From contig JAWNZC010000088.1 in NCBI GenBank assembly GCA_035771165.1, positions 1,160,501-1,224,500 of the forward strand: DNA of 64,000 nucleotides, in the 5' to 3' direction. The notes below the pieces were generated by a model that ran no database searches, was not told the DNA's origin, and was given only the letters and a program-made list of their open reading frames with translations. Below are positions 7,259 through 14,940 of this stretch, piece after piece. Position numbers and translations under genes: made by a program. How positions within the stretch are numbered: the stretch's first letter is position 1; every line of letters begins with the position of its first letter. This stretch comes from Paragorgia papillata. Taxonomy: Eukaryota > Cnidaria > Anthozoa > Scleralcyonacea > Coralliidae.

Positions 7259-7903
7259 CTATGTTTTGTAATTTTGTGGGCATAAAAAAATTTCAAGAAG
7301 AACATCGCCAATATTGTGGTCAATTTTAAATTTAAGTTCGTTGTAAATGCCATTGTCTAACATGGCTTCAGAATTAATGTTATCAAACCTTTCTACAGAT
7401 CCCTTTAGTATTTGTTTTGTTGTAATTGGAAGTATAGCAGCAGTTCGATCCCGTTTTCCAGAAAATGAGGTTCTTGTTCCATCAATCATTTCGCAGGAAA
7501 TGCAAATATATTGGACCCCCAGGTTAATGTTAACTGGGTCTGGACTTACCATACTTTTTCCTTTTTTAATTATTGCTGTTTCTGGATATCCCAGCAAAGG
7601 AGCAAGTTTAAGCAGGGAAAGATTTTCTGTTGGTGTTATTTTAATTTTACAGCTGTATGGAAGAAGTTCAGTTTTTATTAAATTTTCCTTAAACCTTCTC
7701 ATAATCATTCCAACAGTCCAATAGCCATTGTAAAAACTAATTTTTTTGGTTCCATGCATAACGAATGTTGGAGATACAAGATTGTTAAAATTCCAAAAAA
7801 CAGTTGCATTCTTAACCATTAATTTGGTGTCTTCAATAATTAATGGATCTTCAAATTTAACTGTTGTTTCCCCATTTTTAAGTAAAATTCTTAAGTTCCT
7901 CAT
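7259..7903 (-). CDS. minor capsid / penton-like protein (putative)
   Basis: A 214-aa, beta-rich protein with a central segment (GYWTVGMIMRRFKENLI) like the 'node/vertex' proteins of Polinton-type elements, which place short helices among beta strands. It contains a GYP loop in the middle (LLGYPETAI) and ends in a hydrophobic strand-rich region. It overlaps the packaging ATPase gene by 26 bp and precedes the capsid gene in the cluster. That is the usual position of the penton gene in Polintons and Polinton-like viruses. The start is preceded by AATAAATG. Assignment rests on size, composition and context, not on a diagnostic motif. Confidence 0.5.
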   Translation of the reverse strand: MRNLRILLKNGETTVKFEDPLIIEDTKLMVKNATVFWNFNNLVSPTFVMHGTKKISFYNGYWTVGMIMRRFKENLIKTELLPYSCKIKITPTENLSLLKLAPLLGYPETAIIKKGKSMVSPDPVNINLGVQYICISCEMIDGTRTSFSGKRDRTAAILPITTKQILKGSVERFDNINSEAMLDNGIYNELKFKIDHNIGDVLLEIFLCPQNYKT

Positions 7904-8510
7904 TTATTGTATCCTCAGAATTTATTTGGTGGAGGTAGGGATGAACCAAATTAATTTCTAATTTTGAATATTTTTGAGATTTTAATGTTTCTTTAATTTT
8001 TTTTTCTTCTTCTTTTGGTATATCCAAATAATCATCTAAAATAACCTGCATATCTTTGCGATTGGGGTTATAAAATGTAACTAATTTGGAAATATTTTCG
8101 CGATATGGTTTTGCAATGCTGGTTAATTGTTGGGTAATAACTATTGTACTAATATCCATATGTCTAGCGCCAAACCCAAGTTTTACCAATTCGCTGGTTC
8201 TATTTTTTACACTTTGTCCAGAAGCACAATCGTCCAAAATAATTAAACTTGGAGTTCCTTTACAGTACTCAACCACATATTTTAGGAAATCTTCAGATTG
8301 GTCTTGATCGCAAGGGATGACAAAAAATCTTGGATCATTAAGATGTTCCCATTCAAGATATGTTTTGTTCCATTCAAAAGTTGGGCAAATTAAAAATATA
8401 TTTTCAAATTTTTTTTTATAATTTTCTGTTAACATTTTAAGCAAATAATGTGTTTTTCCACAACTTGTCATTCCAACAATAATCATATTAAATGGTTTTA
8501 TGGTTTCCAT
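7878..8510 (-). CDS. FtsK/HerA-type genome-packaging ATPase
   Basis: A 210-aa protein. Walker A is GMTSCGKTH near residue 13, preceded by the strand FNMIIV. Walker B is LIILDDCA near residue 94, with the double aspartate usual for A32-like packaging ATPases. A polar glutamine strand (STIVITQQ) follows as a likely sensor motif. It powers DNA translocation into capsids. It lies between the capsid gene (11 bp upstream) and the penton-like gene (26-bp overlap), giving the conserved morphogenetic cluster. The start is preceded by AATAAATG. The frame is intact. Confidence 0.85.
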   Translation of the reverse strand: METIKPFNMIIVGMTSCGKTHYLLKMLTENYKKKFENIFLICPTFEWNKTYLEWEHLNDPRFFVIPCDQDQSEDFLKYVVEYCKGTPSLIILDDCASGQSVKNRTSELVKLGFGARHMDISTIVITQQLTSIAKPYRENISKLVTFYNPNRKDMQVILDDYLDIPKEEEKKIKETLKSQKYSKLEINLVHPYLHQINSEDTINEELKNFT

Positions 8511-8520
8511 TTATTTCTCC

Positions 8521-9732
8521 TTAATAGCTTACGCTTAGGAATTCTCCAGCTTGCACTTTTAGCAATCCATCTGAAAGGATGAATGTATGGCATTTAAGAT
8601 CAGTTGCTGTTGCTAGTTTCTGGATTTCCAGCATTATTCCAGATTGTGTTGTTAGAAGCCTGGTTCCATCTCCATACACATTGTTGTCGTTAATCGAACG
8701 AAGATCTACAACAAGCGCAAACTTTTCTTCTGTAAAGAATTCTTCTGCTTTTATTGTTGGATAGTTTGTTCGGCTAAACAATCTCTGTGCTTCTTCAAAC
8801 AACCTCCGTTTTGGGATTCCTTGGGAGAAAATACTGTTTGGCACTCCTTCAACAGTAATTTTTACTCTCTCAATGTTTGGGTAAACAAACTCTTCTGACC
8901 CACCGCGAGAAGCTTTTGTAAATAACATTACAACTGCTTTCATGCTTTTTCTTGGTAAATTAATTGTTTCATTGACCAAAGTTGTTGCGGCAGCCCATGG
9001 CGAGGTTTTCATCAAAGTTACATGTTCAAATGAAAGGGCTCGACCCACTTGGTAAGTAGATTCTATTTCCTGGACTAGAGTAGAGTTTGTAATAGTCTCA
9101 TACTCAAGTTCAATATTCTCCAAAGAGTAACCAGCCACCTGTTGCCCACTCTGAGCTTTCATAATGGTGGACGCTTTTGGCAATGTAATAATATATTGTA
9201 AATCATTTGCCATGCTGTGGGGGGCATAAAGCCCATGGTCCTTTAAGATCTTGCCCAATTTAATTCTCTGTTTGGTTTTGTATACTGCCGCATATGAGTC
9301 TGCATTAGAATCATCAGATTTTGAAATAAGTTTTCGTCGGTTTTCTGTAGCAATACCATCTTCAACCATATTACTTCTCTCATGTTCATCCAACCACAAG
9401 TCCTTATATGTTCCTAAAAGACTTTCTCCTGTGTTGTCGTAAACTTTTTCTCCTGCAAATCGAACTTCCAGTCGTTCTTGGAGTTGTTTTGCGAGGTTGT
9501 TGTTAAACCACGACTTGGTATTTTTGTTTTTAAAGTCAAACAACAGAAACATCTTGTCGGGAACTAAAGCAGTTCCAGGTTTAAGTTTTGGAATATGTAT
9601 GTAAACCACTTCTCCTTCATTGGCAGAATTAGGATTAAAAGTAATTACATTACGGGATCGTTCTCCAGTTATTGCACTTCTATGTAATCTATTATAACCG
9701 GGAATTAGTTTAACTTCTCTTTCGGTATTCAT
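8521..9732 (-). CDS. major capsid protein of element 1
   Basis: A 403-aa, beta-strand-rich protein without low complexity. It starts after TATAATAAATG and has an N-terminal arm (GYNRLHRSAITGERSRNVI). The size fits a short double-jelly-roll capsid protein, and many alternating hydrophobic strands (VVYIHIPKL, MFLLFDF, KAVVMLFT, FALVVDLRS) support that fold. From memory, invertebrate genomes carry a large family of similar proteins in Polinton-like integrations. It is only loosely similar to the capsid protein of the second element at 24638-25846, so the two elements belong to different lineages. It sits directly upstream of the packaging ATPase. Confidence 0.65.
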   Translation of the reverse strand: MNTEREVKLIPGYNRLHRSAITGERSRNVITFNPNSANEGEVVYIHIPKLKPGTALVPDKMFLLFDFKNKNTKSWFNNNLAKQLQERLEVRFAGEKVYDNTGESLLGTYKDLWLDEHERSNMVEDGIATENRRKLISKSDDSNADSYAAVYKTKQRIKLGKILKDHGLYAPHSMANDLQYIITLPKASTIMKAQSGQQVAGYSLENIELEYETITNSTLVQEIESTYQVGRALSFEHVTLMKTSPWAAATTLVNETINLPRKSMKAVVMLFTKASRGGSEEFVYPNIERVKITVEGVPNSIFSQGIPKRRLFEEAQRLFSRTNYPTIKAEEFFTEEKFALVVDLRSINDNNVYGDGTRLLTTQSGIMLEIQKLATATDLKCHTFILSDGLLKVQAGEFLSVSY

Positions 9733-9743
9733 TTATTATACAT
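9733..9743 (-). promoter_or_regulatory. late-promoter-like start motif (TATAATAAATG)
   Basis: The minus strand reads TGTATAATAA directly before the capsid gene ATG. Confidence 0.5.
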
Positions 9744-9756
9744 AAAAAAATTTTGT

Positions 9757-9972
9757 TTAGTTTCCTGGAATTAAACAATCAAAATACGGCCAAAAATTGT
9801 AGCAATAGTCTTCATCATCATAGTTTAAAGAATCATACTTACTATATAATAACCAAAGTTTGTACCCACCATCGCCCCCTTTTAAAATAAGGTATAAAAG
9901 TTTTCCAATGTCAAACCAGGTTTCGCTTTTAAAAACACATTTGGTTGCATAATTATAACTTTTTACTATCAT
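9757..9972 (-). CDS. small hypothetical protein
   Basis: A 71-aa frame, aromatic and acidic toward the C-terminus (many Y and D, one CYNFWPYFDC segment). The start is preceded by CAATAAATG like its neighbours, the main reason to believe it is translated. It lies 24 bp upstream of the capsid gene on the same strand. No family recognised. Confidence 0.4.
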   Translation of the reverse strand: MIVKSYNYATKCVFKSETWFDIGKLLYLILKGGDGGYKLWLLYSKYDSLNYDDEDYCYNFWPYFDCLIPGN

Positions 9973-9979
9973 TTATTGG

Positions 9980-10006
9980 AATCCTATCCTTTCATGGGAT
10001 AGGATT
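9980..10006. terminator. perfect 10-bp hairpin
   Basis: AATCCTATCC pairs with GGATAGGATT across a 7-base loop. It lies between the gene ending at 10068 and the gene starting at 9972, both on the minus strand. Confidence 0.6.
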
Positions 10007-10067
10007 TCCTTCCAAAATGAGCCAGTAATGGCTAACTTACACTACTACTGTCGACTCCGTCTTCAGC

Positions 10068-10427
10068 TTAAAGATCATATTGCGAAAGATCCTTGTAAAC
10101 AACTTGGGAGTGTTTTAAAGAAATTTTTGGTTTTTCTTCTTTCTTTTCTTTTTTCCATTGGCTGTATGCAAAATAAGTTAATAGAAGTGTACAACAGGTT
10201 CCAACTATTGCTCCAGTTGTTGCTATTAAAGATGTTGTTGGTTGGCTTTCATTTTCTTCTTCTATTTTTTCTTTTTCCATTTTAGCTTTTTTTCTTTGCT
10301 TTGCTTCCCTACTTATTGCGGCCAGTTTTTTTCCTTGCGCCACTCTTTTTGGGTTTTTAACATGGGGAGGAGGTGTTTTTGTAATTGTTTGTTTTTCTTC
10401 TATTTGTTTACTTTGTTCTGGTTCCAT
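10068..10427 (-). CDS. single-pass membrane protein with basic N-terminal domain
   Basis: A 119-aa protein. A very basic region (about residues 22-58, KNPKRVAQGKKLAA followed by a lysine-rich helix) precedes one clear transmembrane segment (TGAIVGTCCTLLLTYFAY, about residues 72-90) and a charged cytoplasmic-type tail. The start follows TATAATAAATG. The basic segment could contact DNA or RNA. From memory, comparable short proteins sit near capsid genes in related invertebrate elements. Function unknown. Confidence 0.55.
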   Translation of the reverse strand: MEPEQSKQIEEKQTITKTPPPHVKNPKRVAQGKKLAAISREAKQRKKAKMEKEKIEEENESQPTTSLIATTGAIVGTCCTLLLTYFAYSQWKKEKKEEKPKISLKHSQVVYKDLSQYDL

Positions 10428-10440
10428 TTATTATACAATT

Positions 10441-10612
10441 TGCTGGGATTTGTTATTTTTTGTTATAGTTTGTTTAAACAACTATCTGGAATTTGTTGGG
10501 ATTTTGTTTAACAACTAGTTGGGATTTGTTTAACAACTAGTTGGGATTTGTTTAACAACTAGTTGGGATTTGTTTAACAACTAGTTGGGATTTGTTTAAC
10601 AACTAGCTTAGA
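10441..10612. repeat. 22-bp tandem repeat with internal palindrome
   Basis: About five to seven copies of a 22-bp unit (TTGGGATTTGTTTAACAACTAG). The CAACTAGTTG core is palindromic. The copies at 10511-10612 are nearly identical; those at the left are degenerate. It lies 3' of the minus-strand gene at 10620-10823, where other genes have a single hairpin. Confidence 0.75.
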
Positions 10613-10619
10613 AGTTACT

Positions 10620-10823
10620 TTAGTACACAGTATCATATATACCTATCCGTGTTAACATTTTTGTTGGGTCTTCATTGGGATGTAAATAATTACAGATATT
10701 TTTATGGCTTGTGTTGTAATATATGTCTTCTATTGAGTTGTCTGTTGCTGTTTTAATAACAACCTTAACCAAAACACATTGGTATCCAAATTGGCATGCT
10801 TGTATCCTAATAGGTTTAACCAT
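10620..10823 (-). CDS. small hypothetical protein
   Basis: A 67-aa frame with a beta-like N-terminus (QCVLVKVVIKT) and a polar C-terminus. The start is preceded by ATATAAAATG. It follows the collagen-like gene by 6 bp on the same strand and is closed by the 22-bp repeat array. No recognised family. Confidence 0.4.
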   Translation of the reverse strand: MVKPIRIQACQFGYQCVLVKVVIKTATDNSIEDIYYNTSHKNICNYLHPNEDPTKMLTRIGIYDTVY

Positions 10824-10829
10824 TTTATA

Positions 10830-12098
10830 TTAATTAATTTTAAGCATATTAATTTCAGCATCCCTAACATCAAAAAACAGGAAGATATAGTCATCTCCAA
10901 CCGAACCAGAATAACAATGCAAAGATACTTTGGTTCCCTTTATTATGGTTGCAATGCCTTCGCAAAATATATGGTGGGGGTGTGTTTCGCTATATGTTTT
11001 CCCCATGGTTAAAACTTCCAAATCTGCAAGTTTGTTTGATCTTATGTTAACATCTCCATGGTAAAGATCTGTTTTAAGGTCAAAATATGATCTATATGAA
11101 GAAGCATACCATGAAGATGTCTTACTTTGTTGATCTATTTTGTGCCCATCTGGTTCTAGTGTAAACCAGTACTTTACCAAAAATTTTCCAGATTCTGTTG
11201 CGGTAAATGATAACAAAGTGCTGTTGTTATTTCCATTATCCCAACTGCCTGCTTTATAGCTTGTTTTCCCACTACCTTTTCTATACTTTATTACTTGCGT
11301 AAAATTTCCAGCTTGTCCTGTGGCTCCATCAACACCTCTCAACCCTCTAATACCTCTTTGTCCAGTTGTTCCCTTTCCTCCTGGAAGGCCTTGAAGACCC
11401 CTTTCTCCTTTGTCTCCTTTGTCTCCTTTGGAACCTTGGGGTCCTGTGTTACCAGTATCTCCTTTGGCTCCTTGTGGACCTGTTGCCCCAGTGTTACCTT
11501 TGTTTCCTTTTGCCCCATCATCGCCAGGATCTCCTTTGTCTCCTTTTTGGGCTGCTGCACCAGCCATACCTTTGTCCCCTTTGTCTCCTTTGTCTCCTTT
11601 GGCACCTTTGGAGCCTGGGGTTCCATGGTCTCCTTTGTCTCCTTTGGAACCTGCTACACCTGTTACACCCGCTAAGCCCCTGTCTCCTTTGTCTCCTTTA
11701 AGTCCTTGAAGTCCTCTAATACCATTATCTCCTTTGTCTCCTTTGGAACCTGTTAGTCCTCTGTCTCCTTTGTCTCCTTTGGGTCCTATGTTACCAGTAT
11801 CTCCTTTGTCTCCTTTTTGGTGGGCTGCTGCACCTGTTAAACCCTTGTCGCCTTTGTCGCCTTTGTCGCCTTTGGATCCTTGGGAACCTTGTGGTCCTTG
11901 GGAACCTTGGGAACCTTGTGGTCCTTGTGGTCCTGTTGCTCCAGTGTTACCTTTATCTCCTTTTGGACCTGCTGAACCTTGGGGTCCAGTATCTCCTTTG
12001 TCTCCTTTGGCTCCTGTATCTCCTTGGGGTCCTTCGACTCCTTCCCCTCCTCCATAACTGTAGTAATCTGGGTCTTCATATCCATAGTAATAACTCAT
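10830..12098 (-). CDS. collagen-like fibre protein with C-terminal globular domain
   Basis: A 422-aa protein in three parts. Residues 1-18 form a Tyr-rich tail (MSYYYGYEDPDYYSYGG). Residues about 20-265 are nearly uninterrupted Gly-X-Y triplets dominated by GDK, GPQ and GLQ, with two short interruptions (AAHQ, AAAQ), which should trimerise into a collagen rod. The last about 155 residues (from NFTQVIKY) are beta-rich, like a C1q/TNF-type or other knob domain. No signal peptide. By analogy with collagen-like phage and giant-virus fibres, it is probably a virion surface fibre. Its N-terminal tyrosine motif is shared with the adjacent lectin-like protein. Confidence 0.85.
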   Translation of the reverse strand: MSYYYGYEDPDYYSYGGGEGVEGPQGDTGAKGDKGDTGPQGSAGPKGDKGNTGATGPQGPQGSQGSQGPQGSQGSKGDKGDKGDKGLTGAAAHQKGDKGDTGNIGPKGDKGDRGLTGSKGDKGDNGIRGLQGLKGDKGDRGLAGVTGVAGSKGDKGDHGTPGSKGAKGDKGDKGDKGMAGAAAQKGDKGDPGDDGAKGNKGNTGATGPQGAKGDTGNTGPQGSKGDKGDKGERGLQGLPGGKGTTGQRGIRGLRGVDGATGQAGNFTQVIKYRKGSGKTSYKAGSWDNGNNNSTLLSFTATESGKFLVKYWFTLEPDGHKIDQQSKTSSWYASSYRSYFDLKTDLYHGDVNIRSNKLADLEVLTMGKTYSETHPHHIFCEGIATIIKGTKVSLHCYSGSVGDDYIFLFFDVRDAEINMLKIN

Positions 12099-12104
12099 GT
12101 TTAT

Positions 12105-12926
12105 TTATATGAAGTTTCCATATTCTTTCATCATATCCTTATTAATTTTTACGATCTCGGTTGGAGTTAATGACCCATACACAACTTTAAACCCATATAT
12201 TTTTCCTTTCAGTTCATTATCGGGGGAAGGGGTCCCATTAAATCTTTCATTTAAAAATACAGATCCAAAAGGACTACCTATATCTGTCAAATCCGGTTCA
12301 AATTCTGATCCTGTACAAAAAACACCATTTAAATATATAAGGCCTCCAGTTCCTAACCAATGGCATGAAACAATGTGTTTGCTAAGAATGCTGTGCCCAA
12401 CATTCATATCTATAGTTTTACCGTTATCATCTTCAATACCACCAATTATTAATTTGGAGTAGGAGTATGGTTTAAAGGAAACACTTTTGTCCCAACCACC
12501 ATTATCATTCCCAATAAGATAGCAAAAATAGCCAGGAACAGATGTGTCGACCACAGTGCAAACAACAAAAACAGAAACATCGCCAAACTGCATTTCGGGG
12601 CAAACAAAACACATATAGTTGCCACCCTTATTTTCAATGTAATCTTTACATATACCGCCGGCATCTGAACCAAATGTTGGGGCATTGGTTTTATTATTCT
12701 GCCATAAACAGTATTTTTCATTCCGTGCTTGGGTTAACCTTTTTACACCGTTAACGGTTTCAAAAGTTTTATCAGCAGTTGACAAGTTGATATCAAAAAC
12801 AGTTTTGTAATTTTTTCCCAGGGAAAGGTTTTTTAATTTCTTTTCAATATCTTTTACCCTTTTTTCCAAATCCGAAGAATCCGAAAAGCCTTGACGGCGG
12901 TTTCCATATCCATAGAAGTAACTCAT
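12105..12926 (-). CDS. coiled-coil plus LamG/concanavalin-like fibre protein
   Basis: Start chosen at the ATG 12926, giving MSYFYGYG, which matches the N-terminus of the collagen-like neighbour. An in-frame ATG at 12965 would add 13 residues. Residues about 16-35 form a short trimer-type coiled coil (LEKRVKDIEKKLKNL). The rest (about 40-273) is beta-rich. Its C-terminus (GKIYGFKVVYGSLTPTEI) is the typical last strand and linker of LamG/concanavalin-A-like domains, often ending in a helix as here (EIVKINKDMMKEYG). It is likely a second surface fibre with a carbohydrate- or receptor-binding head. It lies 6 bp upstream of the collagen-like gene. Confidence 0.7.
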   Translation of the reverse strand: MSYFYGYGNRRQGFSDSSDLEKRVKDIEKKLKNLSLGKNYKTVFDINLSTADKTFETVNGVKRLTQARNEKYCLWQNNKTNAPTFGSDAGGICKDYIENKGGNYMCFVCPEMQFGDVSVFVVCTVVDTSVPGYFCYLIGNDNGGWDKSVSFKPYSYSKLIIGGIEDDNGKTIDMNVGHSILSKHIVSCHWLGTGGLIYLNGVFCTGSEFEPDLTDIGSPFGSVFLNERFNGTPSPDNELKGKIYGFKVVYGSLTPTEIVKINKDMMKEYGNFI

Positions 12927-13016
12927 TGTTAATTTATTATTAAAATAAAATTTTTTAAAAAACAAAACTAGGTTAATTAATTTTCCTTTAAACCACCAAA
13001 AATTTAAATCCCTTAC

Positions 13017-13043
13017 TGAGCCAGAAAAAAAATTTCTGGCTCA
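13017..13043. terminator. hairpin near the right end of element 1
   Basis: TGAGCCAGAAA pairs with TTTCTGGCTCA around an A/T loop, after the last recognisable element-1 gene. A gene-end signal or part of the element terminus. Confidence 0.4.
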
Positions 13044-13044
13044 T

Positions 13045-13196
13045 AAATCCAGGAGGGGGTAGGTACCTGGAAAAGGGGGGAGTGGATGGTTGTAAAAGGG
13101 GAGGGGTGGGGTGGGTATATTTTTGTAAAAGGGGGCAAACATGCGCAGAAATTTCAATAAGATGGCGCCACTATGTCTGGAGAGAAATGAGCCAGA
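13045..13196. other. G-rich strip, no gene
   Basis: Runs of GGGG and GGGGTGGGGTGGG on the plus strand mark the change from AT-rich element 1 to chromosomal repeats. No terminal inverted repeat for element 1 could be identified here. Confidence 0.4.
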
Positions 13197-14940
13197 ACCC
13201 CCCTTTATACACTACTTACGTCACCGACTTCTACAGGCGACGGTAAACACGGTAAGCACGGTCAACACGCCAATTTTACCTCTTTGTCTAACGATTAGCG
13301 CACGAACGAAAGAACTACACAACGTTCGTGCTTTTCAGAATGTTCTCCTACTACAAGTGGTTAGATAAAGTAGAAACGCAGCCATAATAAACGCGCATGT
13401 TAAGAATCCCCACGGTAAACATCGAAAAACAGTTCTTGAATAATTAAGAGTTAGAGGTCATATTTCTTTTATGTAAAGCCATACATATGTTTACCGTCGT
13501 ATATTTTTCGTTTGTTGCCATTAGTAGTCGTTTACAAGTTGGGAATCAAGTTATATTGTTTTTCTATAACACACACGTTTAATGCGCACAATCGTAGCGT
13601 TGCTGCGTGCTAAAAGTACCGTGGAAGTGGTTTGTTTACCGTCAAAGAGCTAAAAATCGGTTGTTCACCGTCGCCACTAGAATCTGACGTAGGCATATAT
13701 AATGAGTTTATAACCGCTGTTCACTGTTTGTTTCTTGTCAAGATGATTTTGGCACAAACGTATTGCGTGCGACGTGCGTAGACATTAAATTCAAAGTGGT
13801 GCGAACACATCGTTCTTCAGGAATTCTATTAACGCCGCTCAATGATATTGCCAAAATTTGAGCGCTGTTTGTTTTGTTCTACCTCGTAGAATTAAACTAT
13901 GTAATGTCTCTCGCCATTCTGCTTTGTTTTCACAGCCAAAATACATGTTTCTTTCAAAATAATATTTTCAGACAGTCTGAAAATGCCATTTCGAAACATA
14001 GACATGTTTTTGCTGTTAAAATAGTGCAGAATGGTGGCAAACGTTACATGTTTTATTTCGTCAAATAAAGTATGTATGAGCGTGGTAAAAGATCGTTATG
14101 ATTGATGTGTTTGCATTACTTTGCATTTCATATCCACGCACATAACACGCGCGTGCCGCGCCATAAACTCATTATATATGCCTACGTCACCGACTTCTAC
14201 AGGCGACGGTAAACACGGTAAGCACGGTCAACACGCCAATTTTACCTCTTTGTCTAACGATTAGCGCATGAACGAAAGAACTACACGACGTTCGTGCTTT
14301 TCAGAATGTTCTCCTACTACAAGTGGTTAGATAAAGTAGAAACGCAGCCATAATAAACGCGCATGTTAAGAATCCCCACGGTAAACATCGAAAAACAGTT
14401 CTTGAATAATTAAGAGTTAGAGGTCATATTTCTTTTATGTAAAGCCATACATATGTTTACCGTCGTATATTTTTCGTTTGTTGCCATTAGTAGTCGTTTA
14501 CAAGTTGGGAATCAAGTTATATTGTTTTTCTATAACACACACGTTTAATGCGCACAATCGTAGCGTTGCTGCGTGCTAAAAGTACCGTGGAAGTGGTTCG
14601 TTTACCGTAAAAGAGCTAAAAATCGGTTGTTCACCGTCGCCACTAGAATCTGACGTAGGCATATATAATGAGTTTATAACCGCTGTTCACTGTTTGTTTC
14701 TTGTCAAGATGATTTTGGCACAAACGTATTGCGTGCGACGTGCGTAGACATTAAATTCAAAGTGGTGCGAACACATCGTTCTTCAGGAATTCTATTAACG
14801 CCGCTCAATGATATTGCCAAAATTTGAGCGCTGTTTGTTTTGTTCTACCTCGTAGAATTAAACTATGTAATGTCTCTCGCCATTCTGCTTTGGTTTAACA
14901 GCCAAAATACATGTTTCTTTCAAAATAATATTTTCAGACA
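13197..14940. repeat. 966-bp tandem duplication containing inverted-repeat (MITE-like) units
   Basis: Sequence from about 13217 recurs from about 14183 with very few differences and runs to 14939 (period about 966 bp). Each copy contains a unit of about 520 bp bounded by inverted arms: TATAAACTCATTATATATGC at 14163 and its complement at 14650. In the first copy the left arm is degenerate. No long ORF or host gene is seen. It ends abruptly at 14939 inside a putative host exon. Confidence 0.75.

Noticed and set aside
9757..9972. Protease of the Polinton type (Ulp1/adenain-like) in element 1 or in the Polinton
   Set aside because: I looked for a His-Asp-Cys order in both virus-like elements and found none in the window; only the MULE gene carries a C48-like core.
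11295..12170. Several overlapping Pro/Leu/Ser-rich ORFs antisense or off-frame to the collagen-like gene
   Set aside because: The 9-bp Gly-X-Y coding periodicity keeps all other frames open; they are shadows.
13197..14940. CRISPR-like or satellite array
   Set aside because: Only two long copies with no short spacers; a eukaryotic tandem duplication of MITE-like units explains it.
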